Assembly (NCBI GenBank): GCA_963812245.1
Contig: CAWEUK010000002.1
Coordinates: 62,001-126,000, forward strand
Origin: Salsipaludibacter sp963812245
Lineage (GTDB): Bacteria; Actinomycetota; Nitriliruptoria; Nitriliruptorales; Nitriliruptoraceae
Direction: 5' to 3'
DNA length: 64,000 bases
In this document: piece by piece, positions 49,210-58,545 of the stretch
How the letters are laid out: the number at the start of each line of letters is the position of its first letter
How positions within the stretch are numbered: the first letter of the stretch is position 1
The notes under the pieces: model-generated
Database searches by the model: none
The model's input: only the letters and a program-made list of their open reading frames with translations
What the model was told of the DNA's origin: nothing
Made by a program: the position numbers and the translations under genes

Positions 49210-49224
49210 CCCGACCTCGGGTCA
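49207..49224. terminator. Bidirectional hairpin between HD gene and dnaB
   Basis: TGACCCGA-CC-TCGGGTCA, an eight-base-pair stem, includes the HD gene stop codon and lies 15 bp before the dnaB stop. Confidence 0.6.
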
Positions 49225-49238
49225 TCACCGGATCGAGG

Positions 49239-50768
49239 TCACACCGGGCTGTTGACCGAACCGCCCGACGACGGCGAGCTTGGCGGTGGCACGCCCTGGG
49301 GTCCCGGCGCACCACCGTTGCCGCCACTCCATCCACCGGCACCGGGGCCGGGGGAACCCTGGGCGCCGCGGGCGAGGTTGGCGAACTTGGTGAGGTGGCC
49401 GACGAAGGCCATCTTCACGGTCTTGGTGTCACCATTGCGATGCTTGGAGATGATGAGTTCGGCGATGCCCTTGTCCATCGTGTCCTCGTGGTAGACCTCA
49501 TCGCGGTAGATGAAGGCCACGATGTCGGCGTCCTGCTCGACTGATCCGGATTCACGCAGGTCGGCGAGCATCGGCCGCTTGTCCTGGCGCATCTCGGGCG
49601 AGCGGTTGAGCTGGGACAGGGCGATGACGGGGACGTTGAGTTCCTTGGCCAGCATCTTGAGGCCTCGCGAGATCTCGGCGACCTCCTGTTGGCGATTGTC
49701 GACGCGACGATGCGACTGCATCAACTGCAGGTAGTCGACGATGATCAGTTCAAGGCCGTGCCGTTGCTTGATGCGACGGCTCTTGGCCATGATCTCCATG
49801 AGGTTGATCGAGGGCGTGTCGTCGATGAACAGGGGCGCATCCGACAGCGCACCCAGCGCATCGGCCAGCCGCAGCCAGTCACTGTCCTCGAGCTTGCCGG
49901 TCTTGATCTTCTGCGAGTCGATCGAGCCCTCCGAGGACAGGAGGCGCATGACGATCTCCTGCTTGGACATCTCCAGGGAGAAGAAGACGACTGGCTTGTT
50001 CAGGCTGGCGGTGACGTAGTGGGCCATGGACAGCACCAACGACGACTTGCCCATTGCCGGTCGTGCCGCCAGCACGATCAGGTTCTGCGGTTGGAACCCG
50101 GCCGTGATGCGGTCCAGGTCGGTGAACCCGGTCGCCAGCCCGGTGACGTCGTCACCCTGCTGCGCCCGCTCCTCGATCATGGCGTAGGACTCGTTGAGCA
50201 GGTCCTTGAGTTGGGACGCCTCGTTGCGTGCGCCCTGGTCAGACACCTCGAACATGCGTGACTCGGCCTCGGACACGGCCAGGACGGGGTCATCGGTGGG
50301 TTCGTAGCCCAGCCGGACGATGTCGGTGCCGGCCTCGATGAGACGACGCAGCATCGCCTTGTCGCGGACGATCTGGGCATAGAAGGTGGCGTTGGCGGCT
50401 GTCGGCGTGGCCGACACGAGCTCGTGGATCGCGGGCGCACCGCCGACCTCGTCGAGGCGCGACGTCCCGGCGAGGTGGTCGAGCAGGGTCACCGGGTCCA
50501 GGGCGCGATTGCCGGCCATCACCTCCTGGATGGCTTCGTACACCGTGGCGTGGGCACCGCGGTAGAAGTCCTCGGCCTTGAGCAGTTCCATGACCTCGAC
50601 TGCGGCCGAGCGCGACAGCAGGCACGCGCCGAGCACGGACACCTCGGCGTCCAGCGAGTGCGGCGGGATGCGATCGAACGCACGCGTGGTCCCCTGTCCC
50701 CGGCCACCACCACCGCCGGCCCCGTCATCGGCGGGCTCGAACGGGGGTGGGATTGGCTGGTCGGACAT
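49239..50768 (-). CDS. dnaB: Replicative DNA helicase
   Basis: The 509-residue DnaB has the N-terminal primase-interaction domain (PHSLDAEVSVLGACLL), the RecA-type core with Walker A ARPAMGKSS, Walker B LIIVDYLQLM and the arginine finger region SGSVEQDADI. It unwinds DNA at the fork. No intein is present. The tail is Gly/Pro-rich. It is the last gene after rpsF-ssb-rpsR-rplI, separated from rplI by a terminator-like hairpin and a tandem repeat. Confidence 0.96.
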   Translation of the reverse strand: MSDQPIPPPFEPADDGAGGGGGRGQGTTRAFDRIPPHSLDAEVSVLGACLLSRSAAVEVMELLKAEDFYRGAHATVYEAIQEVMAGNRALDPVTLLDHLAGTSRLDEVGGAPAIHELVSATPTAANATFYAQIVRDKAMLRRLIEAGTDIVRLGYEPTDDPVLAVSEAESRMFEVSDQGARNEASQLKDLLNESYAMIEERAQQGDDVTGLATGFTDLDRITAGFQPQNLIVLAARPAMGKSSLVLSMAHYVTASLNKPVVFFSLEMSKQEIVMRLLSSEGSIDSQKIKTGKLEDSDWLRLADALGALSDAPLFIDDTPSINLMEIMAKSRRIKQRHGLELIIVDYLQLMQSHRRVDNRQQEVAEISRGLKMLAKELNVPVIALSQLNRSPEMRQDKRPMLADLRESGSVEQDADIVAFIYRDEVYHEDTMDKGIAELIISKHRNGDTKTVKMAFVGHLTKFANLARGAQGSPGPGAGGWSGGNGGAPGPQGVPPPSSPSSGGSVNSPV

Positions 50769-50800
50769 CGGTCCTCCGGGTCATGCTGGCCGAGCGTGGC

Positions 50801-50885
50801 GTGCGGATCGTGCGGATCGTGCGGATCGTGCGGATCGTGCGGATCGTGCGGATCGTGCGGATCGTGCGGATCGTGCGGATCGTGC
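50801..50885. repeat. 9-bp tandem repeat, nine copies
   Basis: GTGCGGATC repeats nine times between dnaB and rplI. In one frame it reads as SAR repeats extending L9; this is not believed to be translated. Confidence 0.92.
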
Positions 50886-50898
50886 CAGTGTGCAGGAC

Positions 50899-50926
50899 GG
50901 GCGTCGCCCCATGTGGAGCGACGCCC
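50899..50926. terminator. Hairpin after rplI
   Basis: GGGCGTCGC pairs with GCGACGCCC around a ten-base loop, 30 bp after the inferred rplI stop. Confidence 0.65.
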
Positions 50927-50955
50927 GACCAGTGATGCTGCAGGGTGTGTGGGAC

Positions 50956-51680
50956 TCAGGCGTCGGCGGGCTCGTCGTCGCCACCTGCGTCGTCGCCATG
51001 CGCGTCGCCAGTGCGTCGTCGCCAGTTGCGTCAGCGGCCTCGGCGTCAGCTGCCTCGGCGTCCGCGGCGTCGAGTTCGGCGGCTGCGGCCAGGGCCTCGG
51101 CCTCCAGGCGCGCCAGCTCGTCGTCGGCATCGTCTGCCGGGGCGTCGGCACTGGTGTCGGCATCGTCACTCTCGACGACCTCGCCGGGCAGCGGTGCAAC
51201 CTCGGGCTCTGCGATCTGGCCCGCGATGACGACGCCCTCTTCGTCCACGACGTCGATGACGACGGTGGCCATCACCTGCGGGTGCACCTGGACCGGGACC
51301 TCGTAGCTGCCGATCTCCTTGATGGAGCCCTTGAGGTCGATGCGCTTGCGCTCGATGTCGTGGCCGCGCTCCTTGAGGACGCGGTGCACGTCGTTGACCG
51401 TGACCGACCCGTAGAGGTGGCCGCGCTCGTCGACGCGTGCCGGGATCCGCAGCGTGCGGTTCTCGAGCGTCGTGCGGTGCTCCACGGCCTGGTCCAGGGT
51501 CTGGGCCTCGACGACCTTGCGCGACCGGGTCAACGCCTCGGCTTCCTTCATGCCGCCCTTGGTGGCCAGGATCGCCATGCCGCGGGGCAACAGGAAGTTG
51601 CGGCCGTAGCCGTTGGCGACGTCGACGACGTCACCGGCCAGACCGAGATTGTCGACTTCTTGCTTGAGAATGACCTTCAT
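50956..51680 (-). CDS. rplI: Ribosomal protein L9 with acidic tail
   Basis: The L9 core is standard: MKVILKQEVDNLGLAGD, then ANGYGRNFLLPRG. After residue 150 an Asp/Ala/Glu-rich extension follows. The open frame runs on to 50781 into Ser-Ala-Arg repeats, but near 51000 a parallel frame keeps the acidic composition and stops at 50956, before a hairpin. I take that as the true end, implying an indel near 51000-51010. It binds domain V of 23S rRNA. Confidence 0.85.
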
Positions 51681-51695
51681 GTCTACGAACCTCGC

Positions 51696-51935
51696 TCAGT
51701 TGCCCACGTTGGGGATCATCGCCATCTCGCGGGCGTTCTTGACGGCCTCGGCGAGCTTGGACTGGTGCTGCTGGCAAGCCCCCGACGTGCGACGCGGCTT
51801 GATGCGCCCACGGTCGGTGACGTAGGACTTCAGCAGTGCCAGGTCCTTGTAGTCGATGTACTCGATGCCCTGCTGGCACAGCGAGCACGGCTTGGTGCGG
51901 ACGGGCTTGCCCTTGACGGGCTTCTTCTTGGCCAT
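51696..51935 (-). CDS. rpsR: Ribosomal protein S18
   Basis: The 79-residue protein has CSLCQQGIEYIDYKDLALL, TDRGRIKPRR and ACQQHQ, the bS18 signatures with the Cys residues of the zinc-binding (C+) form. It is located between ssb and rplI, as in most bacteria. It binds the platform with S6. Confidence 0.97.
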   Translation of the reverse strand: MAKKKPVKGKPVRTKPCSLCQQGIEYIDYKDLALLKSYVTDRGRIKPRRTSGACQQHQSKLAEAVKNAREMAMIPNVGN

Positions 51936-52066
51936 GGGGTGATGCTCCTTGGATGCTGCGCGCTCTGTGGGCGCGTTGAAGCGGTGTGTTCAGTGGTGCA
52001 CACGTCGCGCAGTTCGCTGGCGCGTGCACGTCGGCGCGTGGTCAGGACGCCACGGCAACGGGGGGT

Positions 52067-52510
52067 CTAGAAGGGGACGTCTTCGTCGCTGGGCGCCGGA
52101 GGTGCCGAGTTGCCGAAGCTGGACCCGCCACCGCCGCCACCGCTCGAGCTGGTCGCCTTGTTCACGCTCGCACGTGCCCAACGCAACGACGGAGCGACCT
52201 CGTCGGCCTCGATCTCGGTGATCCACTTGGTCTGGCCGGACTGGTCCTCGTAGGAACGAACCCGGATGCGGCCGATGACGATGATGCGGTCACCCTTGTG
52301 CAGCGACTCGGCGACGTTCTCGGCCATGTCACGCCAGCAGTTGACGCGCATGAACGTCGTCTCCTCCTGGTCGTTGCCGGACCGGTCCTTGTAGCGCCGG
52401 TTGGAGGCAACCGTGAAGTTGGCGACCGCGGCACCGGACGGCGTGAACCGGAGTTCCGGGTCGTCGGTGAGGTTGCCGATCATCGTGGCGATGTTGGATT
52501 CGAAGGCCAT
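52067..52510 (-). CDS. ssb: Single-stranded DNA-binding protein
   Basis: The 147-residue protein has an OB-fold (IGNLTDDPELRFTPSGAAV, FMRVNCWRDMAENVAESL) followed by a Gly/Ser linker and the acidic tip DEDVPF that recruits repair proteins. AGGAG precedes ATG 52510. It lies between rpsF and rpsR in the standard operon. Confidence 0.97.
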   Translation of the reverse strand: MAFESNIATMIGNLTDDPELRFTPSGAAVANFTVASNRRYKDRSGNDQEETTFMRVNCWRDMAENVAESLHKGDRIIVIGRIRVRSYEDQSGQTKWITEIEADEVAPSLRWARASVNKATSSSGGGGGGSSFGNSAPPAPSDEDVPF

Positions 52511-52633
52511 CTGTGCTCCTGACGGAATCGAGACGAGGTGGAGGGCGGTGTCAGCTGCCGGCGTCGGGTCCACCGTGCCACATCGGTGTGACGCCCGGTC
52601 GGGGACATCACGCCGAACGGGCGCAGGGGGGAC

Positions 52634-52936
52634 TCAGGCGCGGTGCACGCGCAGTTCCGGGCGAACGGTCTTGAACCGCCACACGTCGTCGTTGATCTTG
52701 AGTCGACGCTGGGTCTCGGCGACACCGTCAGGTGTACCGACGTGATCGACGATGGCGTACCAGGCGTGGTCGCGCTTGTGGATGAGGTGGTGCAGCTTGC
52801 GCTTGCCCCACCAGGCGTCGTCGCGAACCTCGCCGCCGTTGTCGACGAACAACTGCTTCACGTCGTCGAACAGTGCGAGTGCCGCCTCCTCCTCGAGGAG
52901 GTCGGACAGAATGACCATGGTTTCATAGTGGCGCAC
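52634..52936 (-). CDS. rpsF: Ribosomal protein S6
   Basis: The 100-residue protein starts at GTG 52936 behind GGAGG. It reads RHYETMVILSDLLEEEA, with DDAWWGKRKLHHLIHKRDHA and later FKTVRPEL, which is bS6. It forms the platform with S18 and starts the operon to dnaB. Confidence 0.96.
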   Translation of the reverse strand: MRHYETMVILSDLLEEEAALALFDDVKQLFVDNGGEVRDDAWWGKRKLHHLIHKRDHAWYAIVDHVGTPDGVAETQRRLKINDDVWRFKTVRPELRVHRA

Positions 52937-53292
52937 GGGCACCTCCTGTGGGCCGTTGGGCCTCCCCGGGCGCGTGGTGTTGGCCACGCCGGTGGAGGCA
53001 GGAGTGCGAATCTTGAATTGTCCGGGTTCGCATGCACGACACGACCGGCGGTCTTGCCACGAGGGACGAGAAGCGAAGGACGCGGGTGCACGAACCGGGT
53101 TGTGCCGCAGTGGGCACCGTGCAACGGTACCGGCCACGCCTCGATCCTGCAGTCCGCGTGCTGCGCGGACGCGCGGCGGCCCTGCTGGCCCCCCACCGCG
53201 TGTCTCGCCTCGAGCGACAGTTCCCGCCACCGCACGCGTCGGCGGGACGCCCGGGCCGGATTGTCGCTGTGGGGCGAGACGGACCACGTGTG
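52937..53292. other. Intergenic region upstream of rpsF
   Basis: No gene is visible in these 356 bases. The rpsF operon promoter should be here. Confidence 0.6.
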
Positions 53293-54777
53293 TCAGTCGA
53301 GGTGGCGAAGGCGGGGCCAGGTGTGCGCCCATGTGCCACGAAGGTCGCGGCACACCACGATCGGGGCCCCCTCGACCTCGTTGTCAACCGGGAACGAGAA
53401 ACGCACCTGGCTGACCTCCCGGCAGGACCCGAAGTGCTCGGCCAGGCGATCGGCGTCCAACCGAATCGCCACGACCGTGGCGCTGGCGTCGGTCGGACGG
53501 CGCCAGTCGGCGTAGCTGTTGTGCCCCGAGTAGGGCGGCGGGAGACCAAGGGCGGGCCCGTACCGGTCCAGCGCACCGGCTTCACCGTAGGAGCCGGTCA
53601 GCAACACCACGTCCTCGCGTTCCCGGGGTGGCAGCGTCGCCACGACCTCGGCAACCTGCGCGGTCAGCTCCGGCCAGCCGATGGTTTCGACCAGCGTGTC
53701 GTTGAGCGCGGGGATGGGTGTGGCCACCACCGTTCGCGCAGCCAGCAGCGGCAGCGCCAGCAGTGCACCCGTGGCGACATGGAGGGTGAGGAGTCCGGTC
53801 GTGCGGTGGCGTCGAGCATCGACGGAGGACCAGGCGACCGCCCCTGCGACCGTGAGCGCCGCGGCCAGTGGCAACGGGTAGTAGGGGCGGCCACCCGACA
53901 CCATGGTCAGCCCCAGTGCCGCGAGGTAGGCCCAGGCGAGCGGCTGCACCCACCGGCCCGGTCCCTGCCACATCCATCGGACGCCGGCGATCGCCAACGG
54001 GATCATGAGCGGTCCCAGCATCACCAGCTGCAGCGGCAGCAGGGTTGCGCGGTTCTCCCCGCCGATGCGGTCCGACAGGGCGGCGGCCATCTCGACCTGC
54101 GGCCACCCGTTCGCCGCCTGCCACACCAGGGTCGGGGCGGCGATCGCCAGCGCGACGGTCCCGCCGGCAACCAGCCACGGCGACGCCAGCAGGTCCCACC
54201 GACGTCCCACGCCGAGCGCGACCAGCACCGCCACGGTGAGCAGGACCACCAGGTGCTTGTTCCACAGCGCCACGCCAGCCACGACGCCGTACAGGACCCA
54301 CCAGCGCGGATCGCCGGTCCGCAACAGCCGCGCGACCACCAGGATCAGGGCGAGCCAGAACGCGAAGTCGAACGTGGCAGTCGACAGCAGGTGCCCGGCG
54401 GCGAGCACGAAGCCGGCGCCGCCAACTGCCACGGCCGACCACACCTGCGCACGGGCAGCGCCGCCGAATTCGCGCGCCAGCGCCCCGGCCAACACAGCTG
54501 TCGCACCGGTGGCCAGCGCCGGGACCACCCGCAGCGCCCACGGCGACGCCCCCAACAGCGCTGACTGCACGCGCGCGAGCGCGGGCACGAATGGAGGCTG
54601 GTCCACGAATCCGAAGGCAAGGTGCTGCCCCGCCTCCAGGAAGTACAACTCGTCACGGTGGAACCCGTAGCGGTTCGCGACCAGGAGCAGGCCCGCAGCC
54701 ACCACGCCGGCGACCAGGAACAGCCGGTGCCACTCGAGTGGCGGCAACTCCATCGTCGGCTTCGACTCACGAGCCAT
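53293..54777 (-). CDS. GT39-like membrane glycosyltransferase
   Basis: The 494-residue protein has about ten helices and, in its first loop, GFHRDELYFLEAGQHLAFGF, with the Asp-Glu pair of the protein-mannosyltransferase/ArnT (GT39) superfamily. It would transfer a sugar from a polyprenyl phosphate to protein or lipid on the outer face. The C-terminal 150 residues form an extracellular domain. The acceptor is unknown. Confidence 0.82.
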   Translation of the reverse strand: MARESKPTMELPPLEWHRLFLVAGVVAAGLLLVANRYGFHRDELYFLEAGQHLAFGFVDQPPFVPALARVQSALLGASPWALRVVPALATGATAVLAGALAREFGGAARAQVWSAVAVGGAGFVLAAGHLLSTATFDFAFWLALILVVARLLRTGDPRWWVLYGVVAGVALWNKHLVVLLTVAVLVALGVGRRWDLLASPWLVAGGTVALAIAAPTLVWQAANGWPQVEMAAALSDRIGGENRATLLPLQLVMLGPLMIPLAIAGVRWMWQGPGRWVQPLAWAYLAALGLTMVSGGRPYYPLPLAAALTVAGAVAWSSVDARRHRTTGLLTLHVATGALLALPLLAARTVVATPIPALNDTLVETIGWPELTAQVAEVVATLPPREREDVVLLTGSYGEAGALDRYGPALGLPPPYSGHNSYADWRRPTDASATVVAIRLDADRLAEHFGSCREVSQVRFSFPVDNEVEGAPIVVCRDLRGTWAHTWPRLRHLD

Positions 54778-54870
54778 GGTCGAACCCTCCGTCGATGGTC
54801 CGCACGTGTCTCGCGGTGCCCTCGTGCGGCTTCATGGCGGTCCCCACGAGCAACCCTGCCGTCGGAGCGC

Positions 54871-56142
54871 TCAGGTGAAGCGGGCCAGGAAGTACCGCCG
54901 CTTGCCGACCCGCAGGACCAGCGTGGTCGGGGACGCCAGGTCGTCGCGCGTCACGACTCGGCGGTCGTCGGACACGACCGTGTTGTTGAGGCGGACCGCG
55001 CCCTGGCGCACCTGCTGACGGGCCTGCCCATTGGACTTGGTCGCACCCACCTCGGTCAGCAGTGTCAGCAGGCCGATGCCCTCGTCCAGGCGGCCGGCGT
55101 CCACCTCGATGTGGGGTGCAGCCGAGAAGACGTCGGCCAACACCGCATCGTCCATGCCGACGAACGGGGCGTCACCGAACAACACCGTGGTGGCCTGCTC
55201 GGCGCTGGCGACACCCTGGTCACCGTGGATGATCCGGGTTGCCTCACGGGCAAGCAGGGTCTGTGCGACCCGGGCCGACGGGTCGCGGCCATGCTCGGTC
55301 GCGACCTCCTCGATCCGGTCGAGTTCCAGGAACGTGAACAACTTGAGGAACCGGACGGCGTCCTCGTCGGTGGCGTTCATCCAGTACTGGTAGTAGCGGT
55401 ACGGCGACGTCAACTCAGGATCAAGCCACACCGCGTTGCCGGCCGACTTGCCGAACTTCTGGCCGTCCGAGGTCGTCAGCAGTGGCCAGGTCATGCCGAA
55501 CACCTGCCCGCCGTGCATGCGTCGGGTCAGGTCCACGCCCGCGACGATGTTGCCCCACTGGTCTGAGCCGCCCCCCTGCAGGCGACAGCCCCGCGTCTCG
55601 TAGAGGTGGGCGAAGTCGTGGGCCTGCAGCAACTGGTAGCTGAACTCGGCGTAGGTCAGGCCGCCCTGTTCGAGCCGACGACTGACCGACTCGCGGGCCA
55701 GCATCTGCGACACGGGGACGTGCATGCCGACGGCACCCAGGAACTCCAGGAACGACATCGGGCCGGTCCAGTCGAAGTTGTCGACCAGTTCGCCGTGGCC
55801 CTCGGACAGGTCCAGCACCAGTGACAGGTGCGCACGGATGCCCTCGAGGTTGGCGGCCAGTCGGTCGTGGTCCATCACCTCGCGTTCGGCGTCACGACCG
55901 GTCGGGTCACCGATGCGACCGGTGGCCCCCCCGGCCAGCGCGATCGGGCGGTGCCCGGCGCGTTGGAGGTGGGCCATCGCCATCATCCCGACCAGGCTGC
56001 CGGCATGCAGCGAGGCAGCAGTGGGGTCGAAGCCGACGTAGAAGGTGACCTGCTCGGATGCGAGCAGGTCACGGAGCCCGGCCTCGTCGGTCAAGTCGGC
56101 GATGAAGCCGCGGTCGCGGAGGGTGTCGATCACGTGTGTCAT
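54871..56142 (-). CDS. tyrS: Tyrosyl-tRNA synthetase
   Basis: The 423-residue class I synthetase has VGFDPTAASLHAGSLVGM (HIGH-like HAGS), GGATGRIGDPTGRD, and KFGKSAGNAVW (KMSKS-like). A C-terminal S4 domain (GATKSNGQARQQVRQGAV) binds tRNA. Length and order match bacterial TyrRS. No T-box leader is visible. It charges tRNA-Tyr. Confidence 0.97.
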   Translation of the reverse strand: MTHVIDTLRDRGFIADLTDEAGLRDLLASEQVTFYVGFDPTAASLHAGSLVGMMAMAHLQRAGHRPIALAGGATGRIGDPTGRDAEREVMDHDRLAANLEGIRAHLSLVLDLSEGHGELVDNFDWTGPMSFLEFLGAVGMHVPVSQMLARESVSRRLEQGGLTYAEFSYQLLQAHDFAHLYETRGCRLQGGGSDQWGNIVAGVDLTRRMHGGQVFGMTWPLLTTSDGQKFGKSAGNAVWLDPELTSPYRYYQYWMNATDEDAVRFLKLFTFLELDRIEEVATEHGRDPSARVAQTLLAREATRIIHGDQGVASAEQATTVLFGDAPFVGMDDAVLADVFSAAPHIEVDAGRLDEGIGLLTLLTEVGATKSNGQARQQVRQGAVRLNNTVVSDDRRVVTRDDLASPTTLVLRVGKRRYFLARFT

Positions 56143-56209
56143 GGCGGCAACGGTAGCCACGGCCGCCTGGCACGGTGGTGCCCCGGCCAGCCGACGGGGA
56201 CCACCACGG

Positions 56210-57229
56210 TCACTCCTGCAGGACCAGGTCGGCGGAGACGTCGGCGTCCATGATCGTGAAGTGGTCGGCCTGGATGATGGCGTCGGTGGTCGCGTCGGCA
56301 CCGGCGGCGACCATGGCGTCGGAGAGTCCGCGGGACATCGAGATCGGGGCGAGCGAATCCTGGTCGCCGACGTGGAAGCGCACCGGGAAGGCCCCGAGCC
56401 CCGGGGCGCTTGCCGCGACCAGCAGGTCCGGATCGACGGCGTCCCACACTGCCGGCACCTCCGCCCGCGAGCCACCCAGGAAGCCCTGCAACAGCATCCC
56501 GGCGGCGTCGATGTCGTAGAAGCCGGCCAACCCGACGAACCGGTCGGGCTGGGCGCTGCCTGCGAATGGACAGTCAGTGCCCCAGGGCTCCTCGTCCAGC
56601 GCCACGACCAGGGCCAGGTGGGCGCCAGCCGAATGGCCAGCCACCACCAGTTCGCCCGACCCGCCCAACTGCTCGCCGATGGCCCGGGCCTGTCGGAAGC
56701 CACAGGCCAACTCGTCGAAGGTGCGCGGGTAGCCCCCACCCATCATGCCGGTCGAGTACCCCATGTTGATCACGATGGCGCCGCGATCGGCGAGCCCCTC
56801 CGCCAGGCCCTGCAACGATGCCGGGCTCCCTGCCACCCACGCGCCGCCATGCACCAACACGACAGTCGGGGCACCCTCGGGGTCGGCCGGCACCAGCAGT
56901 TCGAAGCCGTTGGGTGCCGGGCCCGGCGTGGTGATCGGATCGAGCGCCGGGTCGACTGGCTGCTGGCTCATCGGCTGCTCCGAGGGCGTGCCCGTGTCCG
57001 TGGCGGGTGCCGGCGTGGTGGGCTCGGGCGTCGCTGGCAGGACCGTGGAGGAGGTGGGTGCGGGCGTCGGCAGTGGGGTCGCAGGGCTCGTGGCAGGTGC
57101 GGCCGTGGCGCCATCGGGATCGACCGGAGACGGCTGGCCCGACTCGGACTCGGCAGAGCTGCAGGCAGTCGTCAGACACAGTGCCACCGCAGCGACGAGG
57201 ATCGGCAGGTGTCGGGTTCGGACGAACAT
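56210..57229 (-). CDS. Lipoprotein esterase/lipase-like hydrolase
   Basis: The 339-residue protein has a signal with lipobox LTTAC, a Pro/Thr/Ala linker, then an alpha/beta hydrolase with the oxyanion motif HGGAW, nucleophile GHSAGA and a late Asp/His (DQDSLAP, ADHFTIMD). It resembles the hormone-sensitive-lipase/esterase group. It would be anchored outside the membrane and cleave short esters. Confidence 0.85.
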   Translation of the reverse strand: MFVRTRHLPILVAAVALCLTTACSSAESESGQPSPVDPDGATAAPATSPATPLPTPAPTSSTVLPATPEPTTPAPATDTGTPSEQPMSQQPVDPALDPITTPGPAPNGFELLVPADPEGAPTVVLVHGGAWVAGSPASLQGLAEGLADRGAIVINMGYSTGMMGGGYPRTFDELACGFRQARAIGEQLGGSGELVVAGHSAGAHLALVVALDEEPWGTDCPFAGSAQPDRFVGLAGFYDIDAAGMLLQGFLGGSRAEVPAVWDAVDPDLLVAASAPGLGAFPVRFHVGDQDSLAPISMSRGLSDAMVAAGADATTDAIIQADHFTIMDADVSADLVLQE

Positions 57230-57256
57230 GGCGGCATCGTATGCCCGCACGCATCG

Positions 57257-57350
57257 TGGCCCGGACCGCACGCGACGGCCGGACTGGTGGTGGCCCCGAC
57301 CGCACGGGATGCCCGAACTGGTCACGGCCCGGACCGCACGCGTGCGTGGC
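57257..57350. repeat. 33-bp degenerate tandem repeat, about three copies
   Basis: CCCGGACCGCACGCG-type units occur at 57257, 57289 and 57323 between divergent genes. They are noncoding and may be regulatory. Confidence 0.7.
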
Positions 57351-57445
57351 GGCGGCCCGTGGCCCGGCGTCGATGACCATCATCGAGGTGATGGGCACAC
57401 GAGGTACCGTTGCCAGCGGGCGCAACCACAACCGGGAGGGTCGCC

Positions 57446-57646
57446 ATGGTCGAATGTCGCTGTGACGTGCTCAACCACCTCACTGGTGCGATGGCTGCCG
57501 ACTACGTGTTCACCCACCTCGACACCGTGACCGGATCCGACGTGGGCAACCGCACGTTCGAGTGCCGCGAGACCGGCATCCGCTGGACCGACCAGATGTG
57601 GGGACGAGACGGTTCGCCACGCCTGCGACGCAGCCTCGATCGCTGA
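57446..57646 (+). CDS. Small Cys-containing protein, unknown
   Basis: ATG 57446 follows GAGGG. The 66-residue product starts MVECRCDVLNHLTGAMAADY and has a later FECRETGIRW. Three or more Cys could hold a metal, but no family is recognised. Its stop overlaps the next start codon (TGATG), so it is translationally coupled to the zinc-ribbon gene. Confidence 0.5.
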   Translation: MVECRCDVLNHLTGAMAADYVFTHLDTVTGSDVGNRTFECRETGIRWTDQMWGRDGSPRLRRSLDR

Positions 57647-57921
57647 TGGCGATCCTGGGCGGCAAGTTCACCAACGACGACGATGACGGGGGCGGCGGCG
57701 ACGCCGTCACCCTGCACCTCGACGACGTCGTGTGCAGCATCTGCGGTCGTGACCTCGCACCCTGGATGACGTCCTGCCCCGACGATGGCGGCGCCCCGAT
57801 GCCCATGGCCCAGTCCATGATCGATGGCCCCGCCATTCCCTCCCACCTGTTGGACGGGCTCGACGACGAGACCGACGACGACGAGACCGACGACGCCTCG
57901 CCCGTCGACCCACCGACCTGA
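57646..57921 (+). CDS. Small zinc-ribbon-like protein
   Basis: The 91-residue product has an acidic/Gly start, then VVCSICGRDLAPWMTSCPDDG, half of a zinc ribbon with three Cys. The C-terminus is acidic (DETDDDETDD). It lies one base before the next ATG. Function is unknown; the three genes from 57446 form one operon. Confidence 0.5.
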   Translation: MAILGGKFTNDDDDGGGGDAVTLHLDDVVCSICGRDLAPWMTSCPDDGGAPMPMAQSMIDGPAIPSHLLDGLDDETDDDETDDASPVDPPT

Positions 57922-57922
57922 C

Positions 57923-58486
57923 ATGCCGATCTGCCCACGGTGCCACGACACCTACACCGATGGTGTCGTCACCTGCGTCGACTGCGGCATGGACCTGCTT
58001 CCCGATGGCGCGATGCTGCCGGCGCGCGTCGATCGCCTGCTGGGCACGTTCGACCCGGTGATCGCGGACCGACTGGCCGGACTCCTGAGCCATCGTGGTG
58101 TTCCCCATCGGCTGATGGACGTGCCCAGCGGCACCGAGGTCATGGTCGACCGCACGGCAGCCGACGACCTGCGGGCCGAGCTGCTGGTGTCGTGGGAGGG
58201 CATGCTGTCCGGCATCGCGCCAGAGGATCGCGCCACGCTGGCCGGAACGCGGCTGCGCGGCTGGATCGATCCGCCCGAAGCACCCTGGATCGACCGCGAC
58301 GGCAATGTTCGGGTGGCGGCCGACGAGGCACACGACGCTGCCAGCGACGCCGCCCGGATGTGGGGTCCGTCACTGGTCGTGGTCGGGGGGCTGATGCTGA
58401 TCTACGGGTGGTACGCCGGCTCGTCCGCCGGTCTGATCGTCCTGGGCATCGGCGCCATCGTCGTGGGGCTCTTCCTCCCCCGCTGA
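57923..58486 (+). CDS. Zinc-ribbon membrane protein
   Basis: The 187-residue product starts MPICPRCHDTYTDGVVTCVD, a Cys4 zinc ribbon, then a globular part and two C-terminal helices (GPSLVVVGGLMLIYGWYAG and LIVLGIGAIVVGLF). Such proteins are usually annotated as zinc-ribbon membrane proteins of unknown function. The order of the three coupled genes suggests a common envelope or regulatory role. Confidence 0.65.
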   Translation: MPICPRCHDTYTDGVVTCVDCGMDLLPDGAMLPARVDRLLGTFDPVIADRLAGLLSHRGVPHRLMDVPSGTEVMVDRTAADDLRAELLVSWEGMLSGIAPEDRATLAGTRLRGWIDPPEAPWIDRDGNVRVAADEAHDAASDAARMWGPSLVVVGGLMLIYGWYAGSSAGLIVLGIGAIVVGLFLPR

Positions 58487-58545
58487 CCCCGCGCGGTCTG
58501 GGCCGTGCCCGTGCGATGGCGTGAGGACACGCCGACGACTGCCCG

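Noticed and set aside
50781..50955. L9 extension with Ser-Ala-Arg repeats
   Set aside because: The acidic tail continues in another frame to a stop at 50956, and a hairpin follows; the repeats are taken as intergenic.
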